Source of the DNA: Mycobacterium ostraviense
Lineage (GTDB): Bacteria > Actinomycetota > Actinomycetes > Mycobacteriales > Mycobacteriaceae
NCBI RefSeq assembly: GCF_002705925.1
Contig: NZ_NKRE01000001.1
Span: 5,768,904 to 5,832,903, forward strand
Direction of reading: 5' to 3'
Length of the DNA: 64,000 nt
The stretch's first letter is position 1; the number at the start of each line of letters is the position of its first letter. Shown in pieces: positions 28,179 to 38,046 of the stretch. The position numbers and the translations under genes are program-made. Under the pieces are notes generated by a model that saw only the letters and a program-made list of their open reading frames with translations, made no database searches and had not been told where the DNA came from.

Positions 28179-28197
28179 ATAGGCAAGGCTGCCCTAA
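28179..28197. promoter_or_regulatory. IdeR (iron) box
   Basis: ATAGGCAAGGCTGCCCTAA matches the 19-base mycobacterial iron box TTAGGTTAGGCTAACCTAA at 14 of 19 positions. It overlaps the spacer and -10 of the leftward promoter of the MrsI-like RNA, so iron-loaded IdeR would block transcription and low iron would release it. It lies about 190 bases from the blaI start and could in principle also affect that gene. Confidence 0.68.
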
Positions 28198-28319
28198 TTC
28201 CGCAAGCATCGAATGGACAGAGTTGCCTAAACCTGTCGAAGGGTGTCGAACTCCGAGTTTCCACTGCTGCGGCAGGCGGCCTTGACGGCGGAGCCGGCCA
28301 TAACTCGCGTGGCTTCAGA

Positions 28320-28342
28320 ACCGACTGGATACGACAGTCGGT
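28320..28342. promoter_or_regulatory. Probable BlaI operator upstream of blaI
   Basis: Perfect 23-base inverted repeat, arms ACCGACTG and CAGTCGGT around seven bases, ending 47 bases before the blaI ATG. A possible -10 (TACGCT at 28354-28359) follows at the right distance for the repeat to cover the -35. BlaI-type repressors are dimers that usually bind their own promoter, so autoregulation is the simplest reading. Confidence 0.5.
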
Positions 28343-28389
28343 AGTAAACCGGAGTACGCTGGGAGCAACGCTCAGGGAGAGAACGAACT

Positions 28390-28806
28390 ATGGCCAAGCT
28401 GACGCGGTTGGGGGATCTGGAACGTGCAGTGATGGACCACCTGTGGTCCACGCCGCAACCCCAGACCGTCCGCCAGGTCCACGCAGCGTTGTCGGCGCGA
28501 CGTGACCTTGCCTACACCACCGTCATGACCGTGCTGCAACGGTTGGCGAAAAAGAATCTGGTCTCGCAGATCCGCGACGATAGGGCCCACCGTTACGCAC
28601 CGGTGCACGGCCGTGACGAGTTGGTCGCCGGTCTGATGGTCGATGCGCTGGCCCAAGCCGAGGACTCCGGTAGCAGACAGGCCGCCCTGGTGCACTTCGT
28701 CGAGCGCGTCGGCGCCGACGAAGCCGACGCGCTTCGGCGCGCCCTTGCGGAATTGGAAGCGGGTCACCGTATTCCGCCGTCTGCTGGCGCTACGGCGGAG
28801 GACTGA
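28390..28806 (+). CDS. blaI: BlaI/MecI-family transcriptional repressor
   Basis: 138 residues, the length of H37Rv Rv1846c. The winged-helix region includes LGDLERAVMDHLWS, QTVRQVHAALSARRDLAYTTVMTVLQRLAKKNLV and DRAHRYAPV; the C-terminal dimerisation part follows. The conserved region where BlaR-type proteases cut is between these. It represses beta-lactamase-linked genes in known mycobacteria. A ribosome site (AGGGAGAG) precedes ATG 28390, and blaR follows after 14 bases. Confidence 0.95.
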   Translation: MAKLTRLGDLERAVMDHLWSTPQPQTVRQVHAALSARRDLAYTTVMTVLQRLAKKNLVSQIRDDRAHRYAPVHGRDELVAGLMVDALAQAEDSGSRQAALVHFVERVGADEADALRRALAELEAGHRIPPSAGATAED

Positions 28807-28820
28807 GAGAGACTAGCAGC

Positions 28821-29771
28821 GTGTCCGCGCTGGCCTTCACCATCCTCGCGGTGCTGCTGGCTGGCCCGACACCAGCCTTGTTGGCACGAGCGAAGTGGCC
28901 GCTGCGCGCCCCGCGGGCCGCGATGGTGCTCTGGCAAGCGATAGCCCTCGCCGCGGCCCTTTCGGCGTTCAGCGCGGGCATCGCCATCGCCAGCCGGCTG
29001 CTCATGCCCGGCGCTGACGGGCGGCCTACGGCCGGTGTCTTCGACGCCCGAATCCGGCTCGGCTGGCCGTTGTGGGCGGCATACATCACCGTCTTCGCGC
29101 TGACTGTGCTGGTCGGGACCCGGCTGATGGTTGCCATAGTGCGGGTGGCCGTCGCCACTCGGCGCCGTCGGGCCCATCACCGCATGGTGGTCGACCTGGT
29201 TGGAGTAGGGCACGGCGTCGCGCTGGCCGAGCCTTGCGCGCGAACCCGGGATCTGCGCGTGCTCAACGTGGCGCAACCGCTTGCCTACTGCCTGCCCGGC
29301 GTCCGCAGCCGAGTGGTGGTCAGCGAGGGAACGTTGACCACGCTGACCCACAAGGAAGTTGCCGCAATCCTCACCCACGAGCGGGCGCATCTGCGGGCCC
29401 GCCACGACCTGGTCCTGGAAGCATTCACCGCCGTGCACGCGGCGTTTCCGCGGCTCGTCCGCAGCGCGAACGCGCTGCGCGCCGTGCAGCTACTGGTCGA
29501 ACTGCTCGCCGACGACGCGGCGGTGCGCGCGGCCGGTCGCGCGGCGCTGGCCCGGGCCCTGGTCGCCTGTGCCTCTTCCGGAGCGCCGTTGGGTGCCCTG
29601 GCCGCGGGAGGCCCCAGCACCGTGGTGCGGGTGCGGCGGCTGGCCGGGCGCGGCAACAGCCGGGCGCTATCGGTGACCGCGTATCTGGCCGCGGCCGCGG
29701 TGCTGGTGGTGCCCACCGTCGCGCTGGCCGTCCCGTGGCTCACCGAGCTGCAGCGGCTGTTCGGCGTCTGA
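28821..29771 (+). CDS. blaR: BlaR1-like M56-family membrane metallopeptidase
   Basis: 316 residues with four or five membrane helices and the zinc protease motif HERAH (residues 186-190) in EVAAILTHERAHLRARHD. It lacks the extracellular penicillin-binding sensor domain of staphylococcal BlaR1, as does the H37Rv counterpart of the same length. It is therefore unlikely to sense beta-lactams by acylation. Likely partner in inactivating BlaI by cleavage (family inference). Start GTG 28821, 14 bases after blaI. Confidence 0.92.
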   Translation: MSALAFTILAVLLAGPTPALLARAKWPLRAPRAAMVLWQAIALAAALSAFSAGIAIASRLLMPGADGRPTAGVFDARIRLGWPLWAAYITVFALTVLVGTRLMVAIVRVAVATRRRRAHHRMVVDLVGVGHGVALAEPCARTRDLRVLNVAQPLAYCLPGVRSRVVVSEGTLTTLTHKEVAAILTHERAHLRARHDLVLEAFTAVHAAFPRLVRSANALRAVQLLVELLADDAAVRAAGRAALARALVACASSGAPLGALAAGGPSTVVRVRRLAGRGNSRALSVTAYLAAAAVLVVPTVALAVPWLTELQRLFGV

Positions 29772-29891
29772 CACAGGCCCAAACACCTTGGAAGACCGCG
29801 ACGCCACTGTGCCACAGTGTGTCGGACCAGCCTTGCCAGACAGCTTTGGCAAGACTTCGCCAACCTGACACGCCCGACCGAAAGGCAGCAC

Positions 29892-31343
29892 ATGAGTTCC
29901 TCGGAATCGAGCACCGCCACCGCGCAGATCGGCGTCACCGGCCTGGCGGTGATGGGTTCGAACATCGCCCGCAACTTCGCCCGGCACGGCTACACCGTGG
30001 CGCTGCACAACCGGTCCATCGCCAAGACCGATGCGCTGCTCAAAGAGCACGGGTCTGAGGGAAAGTTCGTGCGCAGCGAAACGATTCCGGAGTTTCTGGC
30101 CGCGCTGCAAACCCCGCGCCGGGTGCTGATCATGGTCAAAGCCGGTGACCCGACCGACGCGGTGATCAACGACCTCGCCGACGCCATGGAACTCGGCGAC
30201 ATCATCATCGACGGCGGAAATGCGCTCTACACCGACACCATCCGTCGCGAGAAGGCGATGCGGGAGCGCGGACTGCATTTCGTCGGCGCCGGCATCTCCG
30301 GCGGCGAAGAGGGCGCGCTGCACGGGCCGTCGATCATGCCCGGCGGGCCCGCCGAGTCGTACGAATCGCTGGGCCCGCTGCTCGAGGAGATCTCCGCGCA
30401 CGTCGACGGGGTGTCGTGCTGCACCCATATCGGCCCCGACGGCTCCGGGCACTTCGTCAAGATGGTGCACAACGGCATCGAGTACTCCGACATGCAGCTG
30501 ATCGGCGAGGCATACCAGCTGCTCCGCGACGGACTGGGGCTGAGCGCACCGCAGATCGCCGAGGTGTTCACCGAGTGGAACAAGGGCGACCTGGACAGCT
30601 ATCTGGTCGAGATCACCGCCGAGGTGTTGCGGCACACCGACGCCAAGACCGGCAAACCGCTCGTCGACGTGATCCTCGACCAGGCCGAGCAGAAGGGCAC
30701 CGGCCGCTGGACCGTCAAGTCCGCCCTGGATCTGGGGGTACCCGTGACCGGCATCGCCGAGGCGGTGTTCGCCCGTGCGCTATCGGGATCGGTGGAGCAG
30801 CGTACGGCGGCCCGCGGGCTGGCTTCGGGACGGCTCGGCGACCAGCCCGCCGATCCCGACACGTTCACCGAGAACGTCCGTCGGGCCTTGTACGCCTCCA
30901 AGATCGTGGCCTACGCGCAGGGTTTCAACCAGATCCAGGCCGGCAGCGCCGAATACGGCTGGAACATCTCACCCGGCGACCTGGCGACCATCTGGCGCGG
31001 CGGCTGCATCATCCGGGCGAAATTCCTCAACCGCATCAAGGAGGCGTTCGACGCCGAACCCAACCTGGCCAGCTTGCTCGTCGCGCCGTATTTCCGCAGC
31101 GCGGTTGAGTCGGCTATCGACAGTTGGCGGCGCGTGGTGTCCACCGCCGTGCAGCTGGGTATTCCCACGCCCGGGTTCTCGTCCGCCCTGTCGTACTATG
31201 ACGCGCTGCGCACCGAGCGGTTGCCTGCCGCACTCACCCAGGCCCAGCGCGACTTCTTCGGCGCACACACCTACGGGCGGATCGACGGACCGGGCAAGTT
31301 CCACACCCTGTGGGGCGCAGACCGCCGCGAAGTGCCCGCTTAG
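29892..31343 (+). CDS. gnd1: 6-phosphogluconate dehydrogenase, decarboxylating
   Basis: 483 residues. The NADP-binding start is IGVTGLAVMGSNIARNFARHG, the signature is the substrate segment GPDGSGHFVKMVHNGIEYSDMQ, and the C-terminal region has FSSALSYYDALRTERLPAALTQAQRDFFGAHTY. It oxidises 6-phosphogluconate to ribulose 5-phosphate with NADP, giving the pentose phosphates that phosphoketolase would use. ATG 29892 is preferred over a longer frame because it follows a GAAAGG ribosome site and matches the family start. Confidence 0.96.
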   Translation: MSSSESSTATAQIGVTGLAVMGSNIARNFARHGYTVALHNRSIAKTDALLKEHGSEGKFVRSETIPEFLAALQTPRRVLIMVKAGDPTDAVINDLADAMELGDIIIDGGNALYTDTIRREKAMRERGLHFVGAGISGGEEGALHGPSIMPGGPAESYESLGPLLEEISAHVDGVSCCTHIGPDGSGHFVKMVHNGIEYSDMQLIGEAYQLLRDGLGLSAPQIAEVFTEWNKGDLDSYLVEITAEVLRHTDAKTGKPLVDVILDQAEQKGTGRWTVKSALDLGVPVTGIAEAVFARALSGSVEQRTAARGLASGRLGDQPADPDTFTENVRRALYASKIVAYAQGFNQIQAGSAEYGWNISPGDLATIWRGGCIIRAKFLNRIKEAFDAEPNLASLLVAPYFRSAVESAIDSWRRVVSTAVQLGIPTPGFSSALSYYDALRTERLPAALTQAQRDFFGAHTYGRIDGPGKFHTLWGADRREVPA

Positions 31344-32813
<1,470 letters not shown>

Positions 32814-33012
32814 GTGCGATCACCGGCGGCTGGGACTGATTCGTGCCGAATGGTTTCGCTACGATATGGATTCCAGTTCCGCGACGCCGCGCCGCGGGAT
32901 CGAGCGAAAGGGATGACGTGCCGCAGGCACCCGTCGGAGCCGTTGGCTTCGGGGGCGGGCGGTGCCCGGCGTCGGAGCGGGCTGCTACGACATCACGACC
33001 ACCGGGCCGCCC

Positions 33013-34395
33013 ATGATGTTCGTCGGCACCGTCGTCAGCGTCGTCGCCATCTTGGCGCTGACCTTCGGCACCGCGGTGTTCGTCGCGGCGGAATTCTCGC
33101 TGACCGCGCTGGACCGCAGCACCGTGGATGCGAACGCTCGCGCTGGCGGCACCCGCGACAGGTTCATCCAGCGCGCGCATCGCCGGCTGTCATTCCAGCT
33201 GTCCGGCGCACAGTTGGGCATCTCCATCACCACTCTGACGACCGGGTACCTGACCGAACCCCTGGTGGGCGAGCTCCCGTACCCGGCGCTCACCGCCATC
33301 GGAATCTCGGATCGGATGTCCGACGCAATCACGACGTTTCTGGCGCTGGTGGTGGTGACATCGCTGTCGATGGTGTTCGGCGAATTGGTGCCCAAGTACC
33401 TGGCAGTGGCACGCCCGCTGCGGACCGCACGCGCCGTCGTGCTTCCCCAGTGGTTGTTCTCGGTGCTGTTCACGCCGGCGATTCGGTTGACCAACGGAGC
33501 GGCGAACTGGATCATGCGCCAACTTGCGATCGAGCCGGCCGAGGAACTGCGCTCGGCGCGCACCCCGCAGGAGCTGGTGTCGCTGGTGCGTGCCTCGGCT
33601 CGCCGCGGCTCGCTGGACGACGCGACCGCATCGCTGATGCGCAGGTCCCTGCAGTTCGGTGCCCTGACGGCAGAGGAGTTGATGACGCCGCGATCGAAGA
33701 TCGTGGCGCTGCAGACCGACGACACCATCGCCGACATGGTCGCGGCCGTGGCGGCATCCGGTTTCTCGCGGTTCCCGGTTGTCCGCGGTGATCTGGACGA
33801 GACGGTCGGCATCGTGCACGTCAAGCAGGCGTTCGAAGTCGCGTCTGCCGATCGCCCGCACACCCGGCTGACCGCCGTCGCGCAGCCGGTCGCGGTGGTG
33901 CCGTCGACACTGGACGGCGATGCGGTGATGGCCCAGATTCGTGCCAATCCGTTGCAGACCGTGATGGTGGTCGACGAGTACGGCGGCACGGCGGGCATGG
34001 TCACCCTGGAGGACCTGATCGAGGAAATCGTCGGCGACGTCCGCGATGAACACGACGATGCCACACCCGATGTGGTCGCGGCCGGCACCGGATGGCGGGT
34101 ATCGGGTCTGCTTCGCATCGACGAGGTGGCGACCGCCACCGGCTACCGAGCACCGGAGGGGCCCTACGAGACGATCGGGGGCTTGGTGCTGCGAGAACTC
34201 GGACATATCCCGGTGGCCGGCGAGTCGGTCGACCTTCCCGCCTTGGACCTGGACCATCTACCAGATGAATCGGTGTGCTGGCGCGCCAGGGTGGTGCACA
34301 TGGACGGCCGCCGGATCGACTTGCTCGAGTTGACCGAACTGCGCGGTCACCCGCACGTTCATGGTGAACCCGGCGAAGAGCGGGGTAGCCGATGA
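33013..34395 (+). CDS. CNNM/CorC-type membrane protein with CBS and transporter-associated domains (Rv1842c-like)
   Basis: About 460 residues. An N-terminal CNNM (DUF21) membrane domain includes [15 protein letters not shown] and [22 protein letters not shown], with [27 protein letters not shown]. Two CBS motifs follow ([42 protein letters not shown]) and a C-terminal CorC/HlyC domain ([14 protein letters not shown]). Related proteins export magnesium or cobalt. ATG 33013 is chosen over a start 51 bases upstream because it begins at the first helix. It overlaps the next gene by four bases (ATGA). Confidence 0.92.
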   Translation: MMFVGTVVSVVAILALTFGTAVFVAAEFSLTALDRSTVDANARAGGTRDRFIQRAHRRLSFQLSGAQLGISITTLTTGYLTEPLVGELPYPALTAIGISDRMSDAITTFLALVVVTSLSMVFGELVPKYLAVARPLRTARAVVLPQWLFSVLFTPAIRLTNGAANWIMRQLAIEPAEELRSARTPQELVSLVRASARRGSLDDATASLMRRSLQFGALTAEELMTPRSKIVALQTDDTIADMVAAVAASGFSRFPVVRGDLDETVGIVHVKQAFEVASADRPHTRLTAVAQPVAVVPSTLDGDAVMAQIRANPLQTVMVVDEYGGTAGMVTLEDLIEEIVGDVRDEHDDATPDVVAAGTGWRVSGLLRIDEVATATGYRAPEGPYETIGGLVLRELGHIPVAGESVDLPALDLDHLPDESVCWRARVVHMDGRRIDLLELTELRGHPHVHGEPGEERGSR

Positions 34396-35441
34396 ATCCC
34401 ATGCTGGCCGTGGCGCTGACGTTCCTGCTGATAGGTGCCAACGCGTTTTTCGTCGGAGCGGAGTTCGCGCTGATCTCGGCCCGTCGTGACCGTCTGGAAG
34501 CGTTGGCCGAGCAGGGCCGGACAAGTGCGGTCACGGTGATAAGGGCCGGCGAACAGCTCGCGCTGATGCTGACTGGTGCTCAGTTGGGTATCACGGTCTT
34601 CTCGATCCTGCTGGGCCGGATCGGCGAACCGGCGGTCGCCCAGTTATTGCAACCGCTACTGCACCTGGCTGGTATCCCTGATGCGCTGCTGCATCTGCTG
34701 TCTTTCGGGATTGCGCTATCCATTGTGGTGATGCTGCACGTGCTGCTCGGTGAGATGGTGCCGAAGAACATCGCCATCGCCGGACCCGAGAAGGCCGCGA
34801 TGCTGCTTGTTCCGCCCTATCTGATCTATATGCGGGCCGCTCGCCCGTTTATCGCGCTCTACGACAGGTCCGCCAAAGCGATATTGCGTGGGCTCGGAGT
34901 GGAGCCTAAAGACGAACTCGACATCACGGTTTCCACGGTGGAGCTCTCGGAGATGATCGCCGAATCGGTCTCCGAAGGTTTGCTGGATCCCGAGGAGCAC
35001 ACCCGGCTGACCCGCGCGCTGCGGATCCGCACCCGGGTGGTCGCCGATGTCGCGGTCCCGGTGTCCGACATTCGGTCCGTGCCGGTGGCGGTGGGCGGAT
35101 CGGGCCCGACTGTCGGCGCGGTCGAACAGGCGCTGGCCCGGACCGGCTTCTCGCGGTTCCCGGTGGTGGATCGCGGCACATTCATCGGGTACGTGCACAT
35201 CAAGGACGTGTTGGCGCTGGGCGAAGACGACCACACCGTGATCAAGGTGGACATGGTGCGTCCGCTGCCGCAGGTTCCCAAGGCACTGCCGTTGGCCGAT
35301 GCCTTGTCGCGGATGCGTCGTAGCAACAGCCACCTGGCTTTGGTAACTTCCGACGACGGCACCGTGGTCGGGATGGTGGCGCTCGAGGATCTGGTGGACG
35401 ACTTGGTCGGCACCATGCGCGACCAGCGAAACCGCGACTGA
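34392..35441 (+). CDS. CNNM/CBS membrane protein, second paralogue (Rv1841c-like)
   Basis: 349 residues. CNNM domain with [24 protein letters not shown] and [40 protein letters not shown], then CBS segments ([61 protein letters not shown]). Unlike its neighbour it ends right after the CBS pair and lacks the C-terminal CorC domain. Start ATG 34392 overlaps the preceding stop, so the two paralogues are translationally coupled and may form a hetero-oligomer. Confidence 0.92.
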   Translation: MNPMLAVALTFLLIGANAFFVGAEFALISARRDRLEALAEQGRTSAVTVIRAGEQLALMLTGAQLGITVFSILLGRIGEPAVAQLLQPLLHLAGIPDALLHLLSFGIALSIVVMLHVLLGEMVPKNIAIAGPEKAAMLLVPPYLIYMRAARPFIALYDRSAKAILRGLGVEPKDELDITVSTVELSEMIAESVSEGLLDPEEHTRLTRALRIRTRVVADVAVPVSDIRSVPVAVGGSGPTVGAVEQALARTGFSRFPVVDRGTFIGYVHIKDVLALGEDDHTVIKVDMVRPLPQVPKALPLADALSRMRRSNSHLALVTSDDGTVVGMVALEDLVDDLVGTMRDQRNRD

Positions 35442-35516
35442 CCAGCCCCGCTGACCGGTACCGCACCACGGGCCAGGGATGATCGGCGGCCGAGGCGCCC
35501 GCCGCGACCGGGCAGC

Positions 35517-35549
35517 GCGAAAATGCCGCGAAAATGCCGCGAAAATGCG
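35517..35549. repeat. Three tandem copies of an 11-bp unit
   Basis: GCGAAAATGCC occurs at 35517-35527 and 35528-35538, and with the last base changed at 35539-35549. The A4 tracts are phased at 11 bases, close to one helical turn, which could bend DNA upstream of glcB. Confidence 0.85.
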
Positions 35550-35698
35550 TTGCCAGAGCCCGGCCGGCCGGGCCGGCTGCCTACCGGCGGCGGGGCGTTG
35601 GGCGCGCCGTGACCTGCCCTTGCGGTTGGCCGGATAGGCTCGTCAGGCTACCGATCGGTAGGCTGAGGGCCGTAGCCAGTGAGAAGCCAGTGGGGCCC

Positions 35699-35728
35699 AA
35701 GTACCGGCAAGTACCGCCGAGTACCGGC
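35699..35728. repeat. Three tandem copies of a 10-bp unit just before glcB
   Basis: AAGTACCGGC, AAGTACCGCC and GAGTACCGGC at 35699, 35709 and 35719. The array ends 18 bases before the glcB ATG, thus in the presumed leader or promoter. One substitution per variant copy. Confidence 0.85.
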
Positions 35729-35746
35729 CAATTTTGGAGGAGAACC

Positions 35747-37963
35747 ATGACAGACCGCGTGCCGGCGGGGAACCTGCGCGTCGCTCGAGTGCTCTACGAC
35801 TTCGTGAACAACGAGGCCCTGCCCGGCACCGGACTGGACCCGGACAGCTTCTGGGCCGGCGTCGACAAAGTGGTCACCGACCTCACCCCGCAGAACCAGG
35901 AATTGCTCAAGATCAGAGATGAGCTGCAGGCCCAGATCGACAAGTGGCATCGGCATCGGGTGATCGAGCCGCTGGACCCCGAGGCTTACCGGCAGTTCCT
36001 CACCGACATCGGATATCTGCTGCCCGAACCCGAGGATTTCACCATCACCACCTCGGGGGTTGACGACGAAATCACCACGACCGCCGGCCCGCAACTGGTG
36101 GTGCCCATACTCAACGCGCGCTTCGCGCTGAATGCGGCCAACGCCCGTTGGGGCTCGCTGTACGACGCGTTGTACGGCACCGACGTCATCCCGGAAAGCG
36201 ACGGGGCCGAAAAGGGCACCAGCTACAACAAGGTTCGCGGCGACAAGGTGATCGCCTACGCACGCAAGTTCCTCGACGACAGCGTGCCGCTGTCCGCGGG
36301 GTCTTACGCCGATGCCACGGGCTTCACGGTGGAAGACGGCCAACTGGTGGTTTCCCTAGGTGACTCGTCGTCAGGACTGGCCGACCCCGGCCAGTTCGCC
36401 GGGTATACCGGCGCGGCCGAGGCCCCAACGTCGGTGTTGCTGGTCAACCACGGGTTGCATATCGACATCCTGATCGACCCGGAGTCGCCGATTGGCGCCA
36501 CCGACCGCGCGGGGGTCAAGGACGTGGTTCTGGAGTCGGCGGTGACCACGATCATGGACTTCGAGGATTCGGTGGCCGCCGTCGATGCGGACGACAAAGT
36601 GCTCGGGTACCGCAACTGGCTCGGCTTGAACAAGGGTGACCTGGCCGAGGAGGTCACCAAGGACGGCAAGACCTTCACCCGGCTCCTCAACCAGGACCGC
36701 ACCTACACCACACCCGACGGCGGCGAGCTCACCCTGCCCGGCCGCAGCCTGCTATTCGTCCGGAATGTCGGTCACCTGATGACCAACGACGCGATCGTTG
36801 TCAGCGACGGCGGTGGTGACAAGAAGGGCGACGAGAAAGGTGACGAGAAAGAGGTGTTCGAGGGCATCATGGATGCCCTGCTCACCGGCCTGATCGCGAT
36901 CCATGGGCTGCGGGCTGGCGAGGCTAATGGCCCCTTGACCAATAGCCGAACCGGCTCCATCTACATCGTCAAGCCCAAGATGCACGGGCCGGCCGAGGTG
37001 GCCTTCACCTGCGAGCTGTTCAGCCGGGTGGAAGACGTGCTGGGGTTGCCGCAAGGCACCATGAAGGTCGGCATCATGGACGAAGAACGCCGCACCACCG
37101 TGAACCTCAAGGCGTGTATCAAGGCCGCAGCCGACCGAGTCGTCTTCATCAACACCGGGTTCCTGGACCGCACCGGCGACGAGATTCACACGTCGATGGA
37201 AGCCGGTCCGATGATCCGCAAAGGTGCGATGAAGAACACCACCTGGATCAAGGCCTACGAGGACGCCAACGTCGACATCGGGCTGGCCGCCGGCTTCACC
37301 GGCAAGGCTCAGATCGGCAAGGGCATGTGGGCGATGACCGAGCTGATGGCCGACATGGTCGAGCAGAAGATCGCCCAGCCCAAGGCCGGCGCCACCACCG
37401 CGTGGGTGCCCTCCCCGACGGCGGCCACCCTGCACGCGATGCACTACCACCAAGTGGATGTGTTCGCCGTGCAGAAAGAACTGCAGGGCAAGACCCGTAC
37501 CACCATCGATCAGCTGCTGACCATTCCGCTGGCCAAGGAGCTGGCCTGGGCGCCCGAGGAGATCCGCGAGGAACTCGACAACAACTGCCAGTCCATCCTC
37601 GGCTACGTGGTGCGCTGGATCGACCAGGGCGTGGGCTGTTCGAAGGTGCCCGACATCCACAACGTGGCGCTCATGGAGGACCGCGCCACCCTGCGGATCT
37701 CGAGTCAGCTGCTGGCCAACTGGTTGCGACATGGCGTGATTACCAGCGAAGACGTGCGGGCCAGCCTGGAGCGGATGGCGCCATTGGTGGACAAGCAGAA
37801 CGCCGGTGACCCCGGGTACCACCCGATGGCGCCGAACTTCGATGACAGCATCGCGTTCTTGGCCGCTCAGGACCTGATCCTGTCCGGGGGGCAGCAGCCC
37901 AACGGTTACACCGAGCCGATCCTGCATCGCCGTCGTCGGGAACTCAAGGCGCAGCGCGGGTGA
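35747..37963 (+). CDS. glcB: Malate synthase G
   Basis: 738 residues. Condenses glyoxylate with acetyl-CoA to malate, the second step of the glyoxylate shunt. Recognisable segments are [59 protein letters not shown] and the C-terminal [26 protein letters not shown]. The start ATG 35747 has an excellent ribosome site (GGAGGAG). Odd points: a lysine/aspartate-rich insertion (residues about 355-368) with the repeat GDEKGDEK, and a C-terminus about 20 residues shorter than I recall for H37Rv GlcB. Both are surface loops or tails, so activity is expected. Confidence 0.96.
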   Translation: MTDRVPAGNLRVARVLYDFVNNEALPGTGLDPDSFWAGVDKVVTDLTPQNQELLKIRDELQAQIDKWHRHRVIEPLDPEAYRQFLTDIGYLLPEPEDFTITTSGVDDEITTTAGPQLVVPILNARFALNAANARWGSLYDALYGTDVIPESDGAEKGTSYNKVRGDKVIAYARKFLDDSVPLSAGSYADATGFTVEDGQLVVSLGDSSSGLADPGQFAGYTGAAEAPTSVLLVNHGLHIDILIDPESPIGATDRAGVKDVVLESAVTTIMDFEDSVAAVDADDKVLGYRNWLGLNKGDLAEEVTKDGKTFTRLLNQDRTYTTPDGGELTLPGRSLLFVRNVGHLMTNDAIVVSDGGGDKKGDEKGDEKEVFEGIMDALLTGLIAIHGLRAGEANGPLTNSRTGSIYIVKPKMHGPAEVAFTCELFSRVEDVLGLPQGTMKVGIMDEERRTTVNLKACIKAAADRVVFINTGFLDRTGDEIHTSMEAGPMIRKGAMKNTTWIKAYEDANVDIGLAAGFTGKAQIGKGMWAMTELMADMVEQKIAQPKAGATTAWVPSPTAATLHAMHYHQVDVFAVQKELQGKTRTTIDQLLTIPLAKELAWAPEEIREELDNNCQSILGYVVRWIDQGVGCSKVPDIHNVALMEDRATLRISSQLLANWLRHGVITSEDVRASLERMAPLVDKQNAGDPGYHPMAPNFDDSIAFLAAQDLILSGGQQPNGYTEPILHRRRRELKAQRG
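36827..36850 (+). repeat. 12-bp in-frame tandem repeat in glcB
   Basis: Two copies (36827-36838 and 36839-36850) differing at one silent base encode GDEK twice. They lie in an insertion after [12 protein letters not shown], absent from the H37Rv sequence as I remember it (AIVDTDGSEVFEG). Likely produced by slippage. Confidence 0.8.
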
Positions 37964-38046
37964 CCATCAGGACCCACTGGAAACAGTCGCTGGCTCATTC
38001 CTGGTCGACGCTGGGCAATCTTCGACGGAGAGGACGCTGACACCAC

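Larger units (their letters stand above)
35442..35746 (+). other. Intergenic region upstream of glcB carrying two short repeat arrays
   Basis: 305 bases without a credible gene, although the glcB frame stays open back to 35534 with poor composition. Two separate three-copy tandem arrays lie in it (entries at 35517 and 35699). In H37Rv this position holds PE_PGRS34 and the vapBC13 pair, neither present here. I see no clear promoter hexamers. Confidence 0.6.

Noticed and set aside
28155-28505. 116-residue plus-strand frame over the IdeR box and blaI start
   Set aside because: It overlaps blaI in another frame and covers the sRNA promoter; no protein features.
35534-35746. N-terminal extension of GlcB by 71 residues
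   Set aside because: The frame is open but its composition is Arg/Pro-rich and unlike malate synthase; ATG 35747 has a strong ribosome site and matches the family start.
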